NCBI RefSeq assembly: GCF_019104765.1
Contig: NZ_JAHRXJ010000013.1
Location: 1 to 52,747, forward strand
Direction: 5' to 3'
From: Synechococcus sp. HK05
GTDB lineage: Bacteria; Cyanobacteriota; Cyanobacteriia; PCC-6307; Cyanobiaceae
Length of the DNA stretch: 52,747 bases
Part shown: piece by piece, positions 8,828 through 17,050 of the stretch
Numbering within the stretch: the first letter of the stretch is position 1
Layout of the letters: every line of letters starts with the position of its first letter
Notes under the pieces: generated by a model
The model's input: only the letters and a program-made list of their open reading frames with translations
Told to the model about the DNA's origin: nothing
The model's database searches: none
Position numbers and translations under genes: made by a program

Positions 8828-11389
8828 TTATTTCGGCCAGATCACGCTGCAGCCCTGGCCGCCATCCCCTTGCTCAGCATCGCTGACGCGCTCCACGTAG
8901 GGAACGGTGGCCAACCACTCGCGCAGGCCGCGCTTGAGCTTGCCGGTGCCGATGCCGTGGATCACCCAGAGAGGGCCGCTGGCGGTGCGCAAGCGCTCCT
9001 CCACCGCCGCCTCCGCTTCATGCACACGCATGCCGCGCACATCCACGGTGTTGCGCTCCGTGCGCACATCGGGGCTGCGGCTGCCGACGGGGGTGCGGCT
9101 GCGCACCTTCACGGTGGCCTCCGGCGGGGCGGGCTTCTCGCCGTTGAGCCCTTCGATGGCCGAGAGCTCCAGGTTGAGCCGCATCACGCCGCAGCGCACG
9201 GTGAGCTCACGGCCATCAGCGGAGAGGGCCAACACCTCGCCGGCCTTGCCCAGCGACAGCACCCGCACCCGATCACCCACACCGGGCCTCCAGCCCTTGT
9301 GATCGCGCCGTTCGGGCTGAGGCCGGTGCTGCTGCTCGAGCTTCTTGAGGCGTTGACCAGCGCGACGGGCCGTTTCGCCGAGGCTGGAGGGATCCACATC
9401 ACGGCCCTGGCGCAGGCGGCGGATGATCCGTCGCACCTCTTTCTGGCCGTCACGGATCGAGCGTTCAAGCTCCTGGCGGCGTTGCTCCTGCAACTCAGCG
9501 CTCTGTTCTTTCTGTTGCTGCCAGCGCTGGAGCAGCTCCTCGTGCAGGAGTTCGGTGCGAGCCAGCAGCGCTGCAGCCTCCTCGGCAGCTTCTTGTTGCT
9601 TCTGCCGCTGGTTCTCCAGCCCAGCGATCACCTGATTCACCTCTCCTTCACCACGGGGCGCCAACAACTGCTGGGCTTCATCGAGCACTGCAGCATCAAA
9701 ACCGAGGCGATTGGCGATCGCCAAGGCATTGCTGCGCCCGGGAATGCCCCACTGCAGGCGATAGGTGGGCGACAGGGTTTCCACATCGAAGGCCACCGAG
9801 GCGTTTTCGAAGCGGGCGTCGTTGTATTTGAGGGCCTTGAGCTCTCCGAAGTGGGTGGTGGCGATGGTGAGCCGCGCCCGCTCCGCCAGCTGGCGCAACA
9901 AGGCGATCGCCAGGGCTGTGCCTTCGGCGGGATCGGTGCCGGCACCCACCTCATCAAGCAGCACCAGCGAGGCTCCGGCTGCGCTGGCCAGATCCGCACC
10001 TACGGGCGGTAGCGCCTCAAGGATGCGGGCGATGCGGCGCACATGGCCGCTAAAAGTGGAGAGGTTTTGCTGCAGCGACTGCTCATCGCCGATATCCGCC
10101 AGCACCTGGGCACACCAGGGCAGGCGCGGGCTGCCGCTACAGGGCACAAACAAACCGGACCGGGCCATCAAGGCCGCTAACCCCACGCTCTTGAGGGTCA
10201 CGGTTTTGCCGCCCGTGTTGGGGCCCGTGATCGCCACCACCCGCAGCCCCTCATGCACCCGCAAGCTCACCGGCACCACCGCCCGGGAGCCTTCGCGGCG
10301 CTCCTGCCAGAGCAGCAGCGGATGGCGCAGCCCCTCCAGCTGCAGCGGCGCCAGCGGGTCGGCATCGAGTTCGGGACGCACCGCCCCTAGCCAGGTGCTG
10401 TAGCGGGCTCGCGCCAGAGCGCAATCGAGCAACAGCAACACCCGCTGAAGATGCTCCAGCGCCGGTTGCTCCTGCCCCACAAGGCCGCTGAGTTCGAAGA
10501 GCACAGCCCGCTCCGCTTCCCGCTCTTCACCCTCGAGCTGGCGGAGCCGATTGCCCAGGGGAATCACCGCCTGGGGCTCAATGAACACCGTGCTGCCGGA
10601 GGCGGAGCTGTCGTGCACCAGGCCCGGCAATTGGCTAGCGGCGCCGGCTTTCACCGCCAACACCGGACGGCCGTTGCGCTCAGAGATCACACTGTCCTGG
10701 AGCAGGGCGGCGTAACGACGTAGCAGCTCGTTCAGGCGATCGCGGCGCTCCTGGCGGGCTGAACCGATCTGGCGGCGCAACTGGGCGAGAGGCGGACTGG
10801 CCCGATCGGCGACGCGGCCACCGTCTTCAATGCAGAAGCGCAGACGCTGCTCCAGTTCTGGCAAGGTGCGGAGCTCTTCCACCAGCGCCGTGGTGGTGGG
10901 CCTCAACTCGGGATCATCGATCTGGCGGCGGAGCCGGCGCGCCGCTGCCAATGTTGTGGCCACATCCAGCAGTTCATCAGCTGAAGCCACCCCGCCCTTG
11001 GCACACAGCTGCACGGTGCGGGTGAGCTCCGCCACCCCCTGAAAACTGAGGCCGCCCTCTAGAACTCCATCGAGGGCCAGCAGTTCGGTGGTTTGCGCCA
11101 ACAGCTGGCGGCTGGCCTCAAGGCTGGGAGCCAGCGGCAGCTCACGGCACACGCGACGGCCTGCCGTGGTGCTGGCGAAGCCGGCCACATGCTCCCCCAG
11201 GCGGGCCCACTCGAGCAGCTCGAGGGCCTCACGCTGAATGCCACTGGAGGGGGCTGCCGCGTGAGGCTGGCGTGCCGGTACGGCGGTGTCCCCAACGGGA
11301 TCTCCATGGAGATCGGCACCAGGAGAATTGCCCAGGGCGAATTCAGCAGGCAGCGCCTCCTGCGACCCGGTTTGCGGTGCAGCCGTCAC
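8828..11389 (-). CDS. mutS2: MutS2 family ATPase/endonuclease
   Basis: The protein is 853 residues from GTG 11389, which overlaps the upstream glyoxalase-like stop by four bases; the open frame extends further but that extension lacks family character. Order of parts: N-terminal lever/clamp region, the MutS ATPase with Walker A Gly-Pro-Asn-Thr-Gly-Gly-Lys-Thr (around residue 360), Walker B Val-Leu-Leu-Asp-Glu-Val-Gly-Ala-Gly-Thr-Asp, a long Gln/Glu-rich coiled coil (about 530-640), a KOW-like segment, and a C-terminal Smr domain with Val-Asp-Val-Arg-Gly-Met and His-Gly-Ile-Gly-Thr-Gly. MutS2 suppresses recombination and in some bacteria rescues collided ribosomes; which role applies here cannot be told. 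It is convergent with the ABC ATPase, 21 bases apart. Confidence 0.95.
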   Translation of the reverse strand: MTAAPQTGSQEALPAEFALGNSPGADLHGDPVGDTAVPARQPHAAAPSSGIQREALELLEWARLGEHVAGFASTTAGRRVCRELPLAPSLEASRQLLAQTTELLALDGVLEGGLSFQGVAELTRTVQLCAKGGVASADELLDVATTLAAARRLRRQIDDPELRPTTTALVEELRTLPELEQRLRFCIEDGGRVADRASPPLAQLRRQIGSARQERRDRLNELLRRYAALLQDSVISERNGRPVLAVKAGAASQLPGLVHDSSASGSTVFIEPQAVIPLGNRLRQLEGEEREAERAVLFELSGLVGQEQPALEHLQRVLLLLDCALARARYSTWLGAVRPELDADPLAPLQLEGLRHPLLLWQERREGSRAVVPVSLRVHEGLRVVAITGPNTGGKTVTLKSVGLAALMARSGLFVPCSGSPRLPWCAQVLADIGDEQSLQQNLSTFSGHVRRIARILEALPPVGADLASAAGASLVLLDEVGAGTDPAEGTALAIALLRQLAERARLTIATTHFGELKALKYNDARFENASVAFDVETLSPTYRLQWGIPGRSNALAIANRLGFDAAVLDEAQQLLAPRGEGEVNQVIAGLENQRQKQQEAAEEAAALLARTELLHEELLQRWQQQKEQSAELQEQRRQELERSIRDGQKEVRRIIRRLRQGRDVDPSSLGETARRAGQRLKKLEQQHRPQPERRDHKGWRPGVGDRVRVLSLGKAGEVLALSADGRELTVRCGVMRLNLELSAIEGLNGEKPAPPEATVKVRSRTPVGSRSPDVRTERNTVDVRGMRVHEAEAAVEERLRTASGPLWVIHGIGTGKLKRGLREWLATVPYVERVSDAEQGDGGQGCSVIWPK

Positions 11390-11793
11390 GCCGGAAACAC
11401 CGCAATCGGTTCGGCGCCGGTGTTGGAGGGAATGCCACCGGCCGGCTCGTACAGCATCTCCAGCCAATTGCCTTCCGGATCCTGCATGTAGAACGACGCA
11501 GTGCCGTCGCGGTGGTCGTGCACCGGCCCGCAGCTGTGGCCCTGCTCCACCAGCTGCTCGCGGATCCGATCCACCTCAGCGCGATCGTTGAAGTGGAAGG
11601 CGAAGTGGGGGCCAGCGGCGCGATAGCTCGGGCTCAACAGGGCAATGCCTTCGCCGGTGGCAGGCCACTGCACGTAGCACCAGTCGTCGGCATCCCAGGT
11701 GAGCCGCAGGCCGAGCCCGAGATAAAAGCGCTTGGCGCGATCCATGTCTTGCACCCGCAGGGCGACATGGCCGAGTCGGTGGCTGGCGGACAT
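11386..11793 (-). CDS. VOC / glyoxalase-fold family protein
   Basis: The protein is 135 residues. It starts at ATG 11793 with Ala-Ser-His-Arg-Leu-Gly-His-Val-Ala-Leu-Arg-Val, the beginning of a vicinal-oxygen-chelate module. The second module shows His-Phe-Ala-Phe-His-Phe and ends with Phe-Tyr-Met-Gln-Asp-Pro-Glu-Gly-Asn-Trp-Leu-Glu-Met, where the Glu is a usual metal ligand. The single-domain size fits glyoxalase I and dioxygenase-like proteins, but the substrate is not predictable. Translation is probably coupled to mutS2 through the four-base overlap. The distance to the divergent HlyD-like gene is 87 bases. Confidence 0.85.
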   Translation of the reverse strand: MSASHRLGHVALRVQDMDRAKRFYLGLGLRLTWDADDWCYVQWPATGEGIALLSPSYRAAGPHFAFHFNDRAEVDRIREQLVEQGHSCGPVHDHRDGTASFYMQDPEGNWLEMLYEPAGGIPSNTGAEPIAVFPA

Positions 11794-11880
11794 GGACCTG
11801 ATCGACGATCCTTCCATTGTCAACGCTGTCACCCACCGCGGAGGTTCGGCAGAAATCATGGTGCGAGAGGACGGCCTGCC

Positions 11881-13197
11881 GTGAACCTGAAGCCATCCCT
11901 GCACACCCTCAAAGCTTGGGTGCATCGCCAGGCCGGCGATCCGGAGGGCCAGGTGCTGCTCAGCCTGATCAGCGTGGGCAGCCTCACCGCGCTTTGGGCC
12001 CTGTTCTGGCCGGTGCCCACCGAGGTAGTAGGCCGTGGGGTGGTGATTGTGCCGGGCGGCGCCACCATCGTGGATAGCCGGGCCGAAGGTCAGATCCGCG
12101 AGCTGAAGGTGAAGGTGGGCGATCCGGTGCGCCAGGGCCAGTTGCTGATGGTGCTCGATCAACCGGCCCTCGAGAAACAGCTCGAACAGCAGCAGCGCGA
12201 CCTGCGCGAACTGGAGCAGATCAACAACGATCTCAACCGCCGCGATGCGATCCGCCTGCAGGCCGCGCGCGACGTGCGCGATACGGCTTTACGCAAGCTG
12301 GAGCGCGAGCGTCAGCGAGTACGCAACCTGCAGACCACCTACGCCCAGAAAGTGGCCGATTTTGCCCATCTGGCCCGCACTGAGGTGGTGGCACCGCTCT
12401 CCCAGGAGGTGGTGAGCACCTCGGATCGCAACACCCAGTTGCAGGTGGAGCTCGATGACCTCGCCATCCGCGAAAAAGATGTGATCAGCGCCTACACCAA
12501 GGTGAAGCTCGACATCGACACCGAGCAGCAGCAGCGGCGCTTTCGCATCGACAACACCCGCCGTGAAGTGCGGGTGACCGAAGCCAAACTCAAATACCAG
12601 GGCCACCTCACCGCCAAGCGCGATGGCCGTGTGCTCGACCTGCAGGTGATCCACGGCCAAACCGTGAAACCGGGCCAACGCCTCGGCACCCTCGGCGCCG
12701 CCACTGCCACGGCTTCAATCAGTGAGAGGCTCCGAGCCATCGCCTATTTCCACCCTGCCGATGCCCGCCGCCTGCAGCACAACCAGGGCATCGAGGTGGT
12801 GCCCGACTGGCAGCAGCGCGGCCGTTTCGGCGGCATCCAGGGAGTGGTGGAGCGGGTGAGCCTGCTGCCCGCCACCCCGGAAGACATCAACACCACCATG
12901 GGCAACCCACCCCTGGCTGAATCGCTGGTGGCCAGCGGCCCGGTGGTGCGCACCGAGATCGAGCTGCTGCCCAGCCGCCGCAGCGATGACGGCTTCCGCT
13001 GGACCCTCTCCAACGGCAGCAGCGTGTTTCCGATCCGCGAAGGCCTCACCCTCAAGGCCCACGCCTACGTGGAATGGCGCACACCGGTGAGCTATGTGCT
13101 GCCGATCCTGCGGGATCTCACGGGCACCTACCGCACCCCCAGGCTGGATCTGCAGCAGGATCAGCCCAGCCGCCGCCAGGAGGGAACCCTGCCATGA
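11881..13197 (+). CDS. HlyD-like periplasmic adaptor (membrane fusion protein)
   Basis: The protein is 438 residues from GTG 11881. One transmembrane helix (about residues 23-43) is followed by a biotinyl-lipoyl half (Gly-Gln-Ile-Arg-Glu-Leu-Lys-Val-Lys-Val-Gly-Asp-Pro-Val), a long alpha-helical hairpin rich in Gln, Glu and Arg (about 95-240), the second lipoyl half (Gly-Arg-Val-Leu-Asp-Leu), and a beta-barrel to the C-terminus. This is the inner-membrane adaptor layout of type I secretion and of similar tripartite exporters. It resembles the NHLP-type adaptors of cyanobacteria in general layout. No ABC exporter is next to it; a TolC-like gene is convergent just downstream, so the two may form one export channel. 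Confidence 0.87.
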   Translation: MNLKPSLHTLKAWVHRQAGDPEGQVLLSLISVGSLTALWALFWPVPTEVVGRGVVIVPGGATIVDSRAEGQIRELKVKVGDPVRQGQLLMVLDQPALEKQLEQQQRDLRELEQINNDLNRRDAIRLQAARDVRDTALRKLERERQRVRNLQTTYAQKVADFAHLARTEVVAPLSQEVVSTSDRNTQLQVELDDLAIREKDVISAYTKVKLDIDTEQQQRRFRIDNTRREVRVTEAKLKYQGHLTAKRDGRVLDLQVIHGQTVKPGQRLGTLGAATATASISERLRAIAYFHPADARRLQHNQGIEVVPDWQQRGRFGGIQGVVERVSLLPATPEDINTTMGNPPLAESLVASGPVVRTEIELLPSRRSDDGFRWTLSNGSSVFPIREGLTLKAHAYVEWRTPVSYVLPILRDLTGTYRTPRLDLQQDQPSRRQEGTLP

Positions 13198-13415
13198 AGC
13201 GTGAATGGCCCTTCCTGGCCCTGGAGGTGGTGCTGCTGTTGGTGCTCCTGCAGAGCAATGCCCCCGAGGTGTGGTTCTGGTTTATCGCCCTGCTGGTGCT
13301 GCTCACCTGGCGGAGCCTGGCGCTGCGCCAGCGGCTCACGCAGCGGCTCACGCAGCGGCGCCAGGCTCAAGCTCAAGCGGCTACGGCGGAGCCACCGCCG
13401 CCAGCGGCAGGGTGA
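13194..13415 (+). CDS. Tiny two-helix membrane protein co-transcribed with the HlyD-like gene
   Basis: The protein is 73 residues. The ATG at 13194 overlaps the HlyD-like stop by four bases, which decides the start. Two hydrophobic helices (about residues 7-22 and 24-40) are followed by an Arg/Gln-rich tail and a Pro/Ala end. The tail contains a short tandem DNA repeat giving Gln-Arg-Leu-Thr twice. The last 35 bases overlap the 3' end of the convergent TolC-like gene. No family is recognised. Its tight coupling suggests an accessory subunit of the export system. Confidence 0.7.
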   Translation: MKREWPFLALEVVLLLVLLQSNAPEVWFWFIALLVLLTWRSLALRQRLTQRLTQRRQAQAQAATAEPPPPAAG

Positions 13416-15114
13416 GCGGCAGGTTGGGCTGCTGCTCGGGCTGAGCAGGCACCGGCTGCAGCTGGCGCAACATGCGGGCGTAGCTCACATTGGCCAGGGT
13501 GGTGGATTCGGCGATGCCTTCCATCGAGCGGGTGAGCAGGCTGATCGTTTCGCTCACATCGGTGTAATCCGCCAGACCCAGCTGGTAGCGAGCCCGCGCA
13601 TCGCGAAACGCTTCCCGTGAGGCCTGATACGACGCCTCTGCGGCCGCCAGCTGACTGAGGGAGGCGCGGTAGTCGTAGAAGGCAGTTTCCAGCTCCTGGC
13701 GGATCTGATTGCGCTGGCGAGCCAACCGCTGCAACACCGCTTCAGCCGCAGCGCGGCTGGCCTGGGCCTCACCTCCCGACACGCCGGCATCAAACAGCCT
13801 CCAATGCAGCCGCAGGCCCGCCACCCAATCGGCACTCTGGCTGGAGAGCTGCGGGATGTTGGAGGCGGCGCAGCAGCCCTTGAGATCAATCACCGGCTTG
13901 GTGAGAACATCGGCACCACCCCCGCCGGCGGCGAACAACTGCAGGCTCGGCAAGAGCTGAGCCTTTCGGCGATCGGCCTGGCGCAGCAGGGCCTGGCGCT
14001 CGGCCGCCAGCTGCTCGAGGGCTGGGTTATCCCGAAGGCCAGCCACCACGGTGGCGTCGAGCGGGAGCGGCCAAGGGGGTTGAAGCGCCACATCGCTCTG
14101 GGCCCTGAGCTGGGTGCTGAAGGCCACATTGAGCAGGTTGGTGAGGGCCTGCCGGCGGCTCTGGCGCAGGGCTTCGGCCTGTTCTTGCCGGAAGCGGCTC
14201 TGCTGCAGCGCCGCTTCGGCCCGCAGCAGATCGAGCCGCGGCACCAGTCCGGAGCGCTTGAGGGCCCCCACTTGGTCGCGCACCAGGGCGTCGTTGCGCA
14301 CCACCGCTTCGCGGATCCGCAGCAACTGATCCGCCAGCTGCAGGCCGTAGTAGGTCTCGCTCACCTGCAACTGCAGCTGGCGCAGGGCATCGCCGTACTG
14401 CTGCAGGCTGGCGCTGAGGCGCTGATCCTGCTCCGCCAGAGCGGCGCCGCGCTCAAAGCTGATCAACTCCCAGTCGAGATCCAGGCTGCCCCAACCGCCA
14501 CCGCGGTTGGCCTGGATGCGGTTCCAGCCGTTCGGCTGCACCAGAAACGGAGAATTCACAAAGCCCTGGGTCTGCGTTGGAGACGTGGGATCAGCTGGGT
14601 TGGGCTTGTAGACGGGCAGCGGGTTGTACAGGCCAGCGTTGTCCTGCAGCACCAAGTTGTAGTCACTCCGCTGCGCGAAGGAACCGCCCAGGTTGAGCGC
14701 CAACCGCGGCCAGAAGCGCCCCTGCACCGAGCGCTTCAAACCGCGCATCTCATTGATATGGGCGCGGCGCTCCGCCAGCTCGGGGTTGTTGGCCACCGCC
14801 ACCTCCAGGGCCTGAGCCAGGCTGAGCACCCGCTCCTGGACTTGATCAGCGGCGGCGGACGTGGCGGGCACCGCCAAGGGGTCCGGGGGACGAAGAGCGG
14901 GATCCGAAAGACTGAAGGGAAGGGGCGTGCTGGCAGCACCCGGTCGCAGCGCCCCATCCAGCTCCTGCAGATCGCGCTCGAATGCAGCGAGCGAACGCAC
15001 CAAACCCGGTGAGGGCGGCACCGGTGTGGTGAGTGGAGCCGCCGTGGCCGCCGCTGCCAGCCAGCAGCCGGCCCCCAGCCCCACACTGCCTCGTATCAGC
15101 GCACGCACCACCAT
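13381..15114 (-). CDS. TolC-like outer membrane efflux channel
   Basis: The protein is 577 residues with a signal peptide at the start (Gly-Ala-Gly-Cys-Trp-Leu then an Ala-rich core). The body has two TolC repeats: Leu-Ala-Gln-Ala-Leu-Glu-Val-Ala-Val-Ala-Asn-Asn-Pro-Glu-Leu begins the first and a similar Asn-Pro-Ala-Leu-Glu-Gln-Leu segment the second, each with long Gln/Ala/Leu-rich coiled-coil helices. TolC trimers form the outer-membrane exit of tripartite export systems. The first gene to its right overlaps it by one base pair of codons (start and stop share bases at 15114), so it is in an operon with the two tiny membrane proteins. It is convergent with the HlyD-like pair. Confidence 0.9.
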   Translation of the reverse strand: MVVRALIRGSVGLGAGCWLAAAATAAPLTTPVPPSPGLVRSLAAFERDLQELDGALRPGAASTPLPFSLSDPALRPPDPLAVPATSAAADQVQERVLSLAQALEVAVANNPELAERRAHINEMRGLKRSVQGRFWPRLALNLGGSFAQRSDYNLVLQDNAGLYNPLPVYKPNPADPTSPTQTQGFVNSPFLVQPNGWNRIQANRGGGWGSLDLDWELISFERGAALAEQDQRLSASLQQYGDALRQLQLQVSETYYGLQLADQLLRIREAVVRNDALVRDQVGALKRSGLVPRLDLLRAEAALQQSRFRQEQAEALRQSRRQALTNLLNVAFSTQLRAQSDVALQPPWPLPLDATVVAGLRDNPALEQLAAERQALLRQADRRKAQLLPSLQLFAAGGGGADVLTKPVIDLKGCCAASNIPQLSSQSADWVAGLRLHWRLFDAGVSGGEAQASRAAAEAVLQRLARQRNQIRQELETAFYDYRASLSQLAAAEASYQASREAFRDARARYQLGLADYTDVSETISLLTRSMEGIAESTTLANVSYARMLRQLQPVPAQPEQQPNLPLTLPLAAVAPP

Positions 15115-15350
15115 CAGGAGGCCGGCTGGTCCATCGCCGCCGCGCTTTCACGCTTGGCCCGCTGGGCCATGTCGTGCAGGCCAACACTGGTGCGCGCCAG
15201 GCAACCGATCGAGAAACAGATGCAGGCGCTGCCGAGCAGGCCCCAATGCAAGCGGCCACTGAAGGCGTGGATCTTGGTGACCATCAACAGCACCGCCACA
15301 GCCGTGGCCCAGGGGATGCCGATGATCAACAGAACAGTGGAGCGGCTCAT
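15114..15350 (-). CDS. Tiny membrane protein, paralogue A
   Basis: The protein is 78 residues. Two hydrophobic helices (about 6-24 and 37-52) flank a short polar turn. The second helix carries Trp-Gly-Leu-Leu-Gly-Ser-Ala-Cys-Ile-Cys-Phe-Ser-Ile-Gly-Cys, which is almost identical to the neighbouring gene product. The charged C-terminus is probably cytoplasmic. The stop overlaps the TolC-like start. The family is not recognised. The shared Cys-rich helix and the tandem placement indicate gene duplication. Confidence 0.75.
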   Translation of the reverse strand: MSRSTVLLIIGIPWATAVAVLLMVTKIHAFSGRLHWGLLGSACICFSIGCLARTSVGLHDMAQRAKRESAAAMDQPAS

Positions 15351-15469
15351 GGCGGCAGGGCTCAGTGGAGCACCAGGTGCTCAAGCTGTTGCTCAGCCGC
15401 CGTGCGGCGCCGGTTCAACTGCGCCAACACCCACGACACCTTGCACACGCAGCCGATCGAGAAACAGAT
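15205..15469. repeat. Duplicated sequence between the two tiny membrane protein genes
   Basis: The 17 bases at 15205-15221 recur exactly at 15453-15469, inside a longer stretch of high similarity, about 248 bases apart. Both copies encode the conserved Ile-Cys-Phe-Ser-Ile-Gly part of the second helix. This supports a tandem gene duplication in which that helix has stayed nearly unchanged while the rest diverged. Confidence 0.8.
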
Positions 15470-15607
15470 CGAGGCGCTGCCCAGGAGCCCCCAGCCATGG
15501 CCGTGGAGGCTGAAATCTTCAGCCAACAGCAGGCGGAAGGCCAGGATCGCCATCAGCGAAGCCGCGATCCAGGGCCCGTGAACCCACAGGAGGAGATAGC
15601 GGGCCAT
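15362..15607 (-). CDS. Tiny membrane protein, paralogue B
   Basis: The protein is 81 residues with two hydrophobic helices (about 5-27 and 38-53). The second helix holds Trp-Gly-Leu-Leu-Gly-Ser-Ala-Ser-Ile-Cys-Phe-Ser-Ile-Gly-Cys, matching paralogue A at all but one position of this segment. The first helices are dissimilar, so selection appears focused on the second. It is the first gene of a three-gene operon (B, A, TolC-like), with 11 bases before A. The function is unknown; its context suggests a role in envelope export. Confidence 0.75.
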   Translation of the reverse strand: MARYLLLWVHGPWIAASLMAILAFRLLLAEDFSLHGHGWGLLGSASICFSIGCVCKVSWVLAQLNRRRTAAEQQLEHLVLH

Positions 15608-15661
15608 CGGGGGTCACGCAGCACCTGAACCCCCGGAGGATCGCACTGACTGAGCCTGCCC

Positions 15662-16663
15662 TCAACCCTCGCGCAGCCACTGGGCCGCGTCGCAAGCGTG
15701 ATAGGTGAGGATCAGATCGGCGCCGGCCCGCTTGAAGCAGAGCAGGGTTTCGAGCACCACCGCCCGTTCATCGATCCAGCCCTTCTCGGCAGCCGCTTTC
15801 ACCATCGCGTATTCGCCGCTCACGTTGTAGGCCGCAATCGGCAGCTCGCTCTCCTCGCGCAGGCGATGAATGATGTCGAGGTAGGCCAGGCCCGGCTTCA
15901 CCATCATGATGTCGGCCCCTTCCTGCTCATCGAGCTGGGCTTCGGTGATGGCTTCACGGGCGTTGGCCGGATCCATCTGGTAGGTGGATTTGTCCTTGGG
16001 GATCGGCTTGCTGGCCGCCGCCCGGGGCGCTGAATCCAGGGCCTCACGGAAGGGCCCGTAGTAAGCGGAGGCGTATTTAGCGGTGTAGCTGATGATCCCC
16101 ACATGCTCAAAACCCTCTTCATCGAGGGCTTCACGGATGGCGCCAACGCGGCCATCCATCATGTCGCTGGGGCCGATCAGATCCGCGCCGGCGCGGGCCT
16201 GGGCCACGGCCTGCTTGCAGAGAATCGCCACCGTTTCGTCGTTGAGCACCACACCCTCGCCGCTCACGATGCCGTCGTGGCCATCGCAGGAATAGGGATC
16301 AAGGGCCACGTCGGTCATGATCGCCATGCCGGGGTGCACCTCCTTGAGCCGGCGGATGGCGCGGGGGATCAAGCCGCCTTCGTTGAAGCACTCAGCGCCG
16401 TCCTCGGTTTTCAGGCCATCGGCCACCTTCGGGAACAGCACCACGCAGCGGATGCCCAGATCCCAGGCGCGGCCCACTTCCTGCACCAGCCCCTCGAGGC
16501 TCCAGCGCTGGCAGCCGGGCATGGCACCAATCGGCTCGTTGCTGGCGCCCTCGTGCACAAACAGGGGATAGATGAAGTCGGCGGCGCTGAGGGAGGTTTC
16601 GCGCACCATCGCCCGCAAGGCAGGGGAACGGCGCAGGCGACGGGGGCGGTAGGTGAGCTCCAT
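15662..16663 (-). CDS. hemB: Porphobilinogen synthase (delta-aminolevulinate dehydratase)
   Basis: The protein is 333 residues, full length. HemB condenses two 5-aminolevulinate molecules to porphobilinogen, the common precursor of haem, chlorophyll, bilins and cobalamin. The Schiff-base lysines lie in Tyr-Thr-Ala-Lys-Tyr-Ala-Ser-Ala-Tyr-Tyr-Gly-Pro-Phe and Met-Met-Val-Lys-Pro-Gly. The metal site reads Asp-Val-Ala-Leu-Asp-Pro-Tyr-Ser-Cys-Asp-Gly-His-Asp-Gly, an Asp-rich version typical of Mg-dependent plant and cyanobacterial enzymes rather than the triple-Cys zinc type. It is transcribed alone; the next gene left is paralogue B of the small membrane pair, 54 bases away. Confidence 0.97.
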   Translation of the reverse strand: MELTYRPRRLRRSPALRAMVRETSLSAADFIYPLFVHEGASNEPIGAMPGCQRWSLEGLVQEVGRAWDLGIRCVVLFPKVADGLKTEDGAECFNEGGLIPRAIRRLKEVHPGMAIMTDVALDPYSCDGHDGIVSGEGVVLNDETVAILCKQAVAQARAGADLIGPSDMMDGRVGAIREALDEEGFEHVGIISYTAKYASAYYGPFREALDSAPRAAASKPIPKDKSTYQMDPANAREAITEAQLDEQEGADIMMVKPGLAYLDIIHRLREESELPIAAYNVSGEYAMVKAAAEKGWIDERAVVLETLLCFKRAGADLILTYHACDAAQWLREG

Positions 16664-16715
16664 CAGGGCAGACGCAGGGCCTTCAAGCAGGGCCGGATCC
16701 TACGGAGCCCAGCCC

Positions 16716-17006
16716 TCAGCTCACATCCAGCTCCAGCTTCACCACATCCACTGGACCGCGCCCTTCGGCGTTGAGCTCTTTAGCGGCGCGCAAGGCCGCT
16801 TCATGGGCATGAAACAGATGCGCGGCCTCGGCGTCCATCACTTCCAGCAAGGACTGACCGTCGGCGGCGATCGCCAGGAATCGTCCACTGGCCTGCACCT
16901 GAATGGCGTAGCGCTCCGGCTGGGTGCAGTCCTGGGGATGGGCCGGATCGAGGTGGGGTGACCAGAAATGCAGCACCGGCTTGGTCAGCAGGCTCACAGG
17001 CTTCAC
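16716..17006 (-). CDS. Small protein of unknown function divergent from feoAB
   Basis: About 96 residues if started at GTG 17006; an in-frame ATG at 17063 would place the start inside the palindrome upstream of feoA, so the shorter form is preferred. The product is soluble, with Gln-Val-Gln-Ala-Ser-Gly-Arg-Phe-Leu-Ala near the middle and a C-terminal segment (His-Glu-Ala-Ala-Leu-Arg-Ala-Ala-Lys-Glu-Leu-Asn) that looks helical. No family is recognised. Its promoter region is shared with feoAB, so iron regulation is possible. Confidence 0.55.
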   Translation of the reverse strand: MKPVSLLTKPVLHFWSPHLDPAHPQDCTQPERYAIQVQASGRFLAIAADGQSLLEVMDAEAAHLFHAHEAALRAAKELNAEGRGPVDVVKLELDVS

Positions 17007-17050
17007 CGTAATCAATTTCGGCAAGGACACCAGCCCAGCAGCGCATAGGA

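Noticed and set aside
8870-10012. 380-codon open frame on the plus strand
   Set aside because: It is fully antisense to mutS2, whose minus-strand product has complete family motifs. The antisense product is His/Ala/Leu-rich without any domain, a typical shadow in GC-rich DNA.
11272-11880. N-terminal extension of the HlyD-like frame
   Set aside because: It lies antisense to mutS2 and the glyoxalase-like gene; the real protein starts at GTG 11881 with a normal adaptor N-terminus.
11881-13197. Bacteriocin (NHLP-type) export cluster
   Set aside because: The adaptor resembles NHLP-type adaptors, but no precursor peptide, peptidase-containing ABC exporter or modification enzyme is present nearby.
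13804-15012. 402-codon open frame on the plus strand
   Set aside because: It is antisense to the TolC-like gene and has no start signal, domain or signal peptide.
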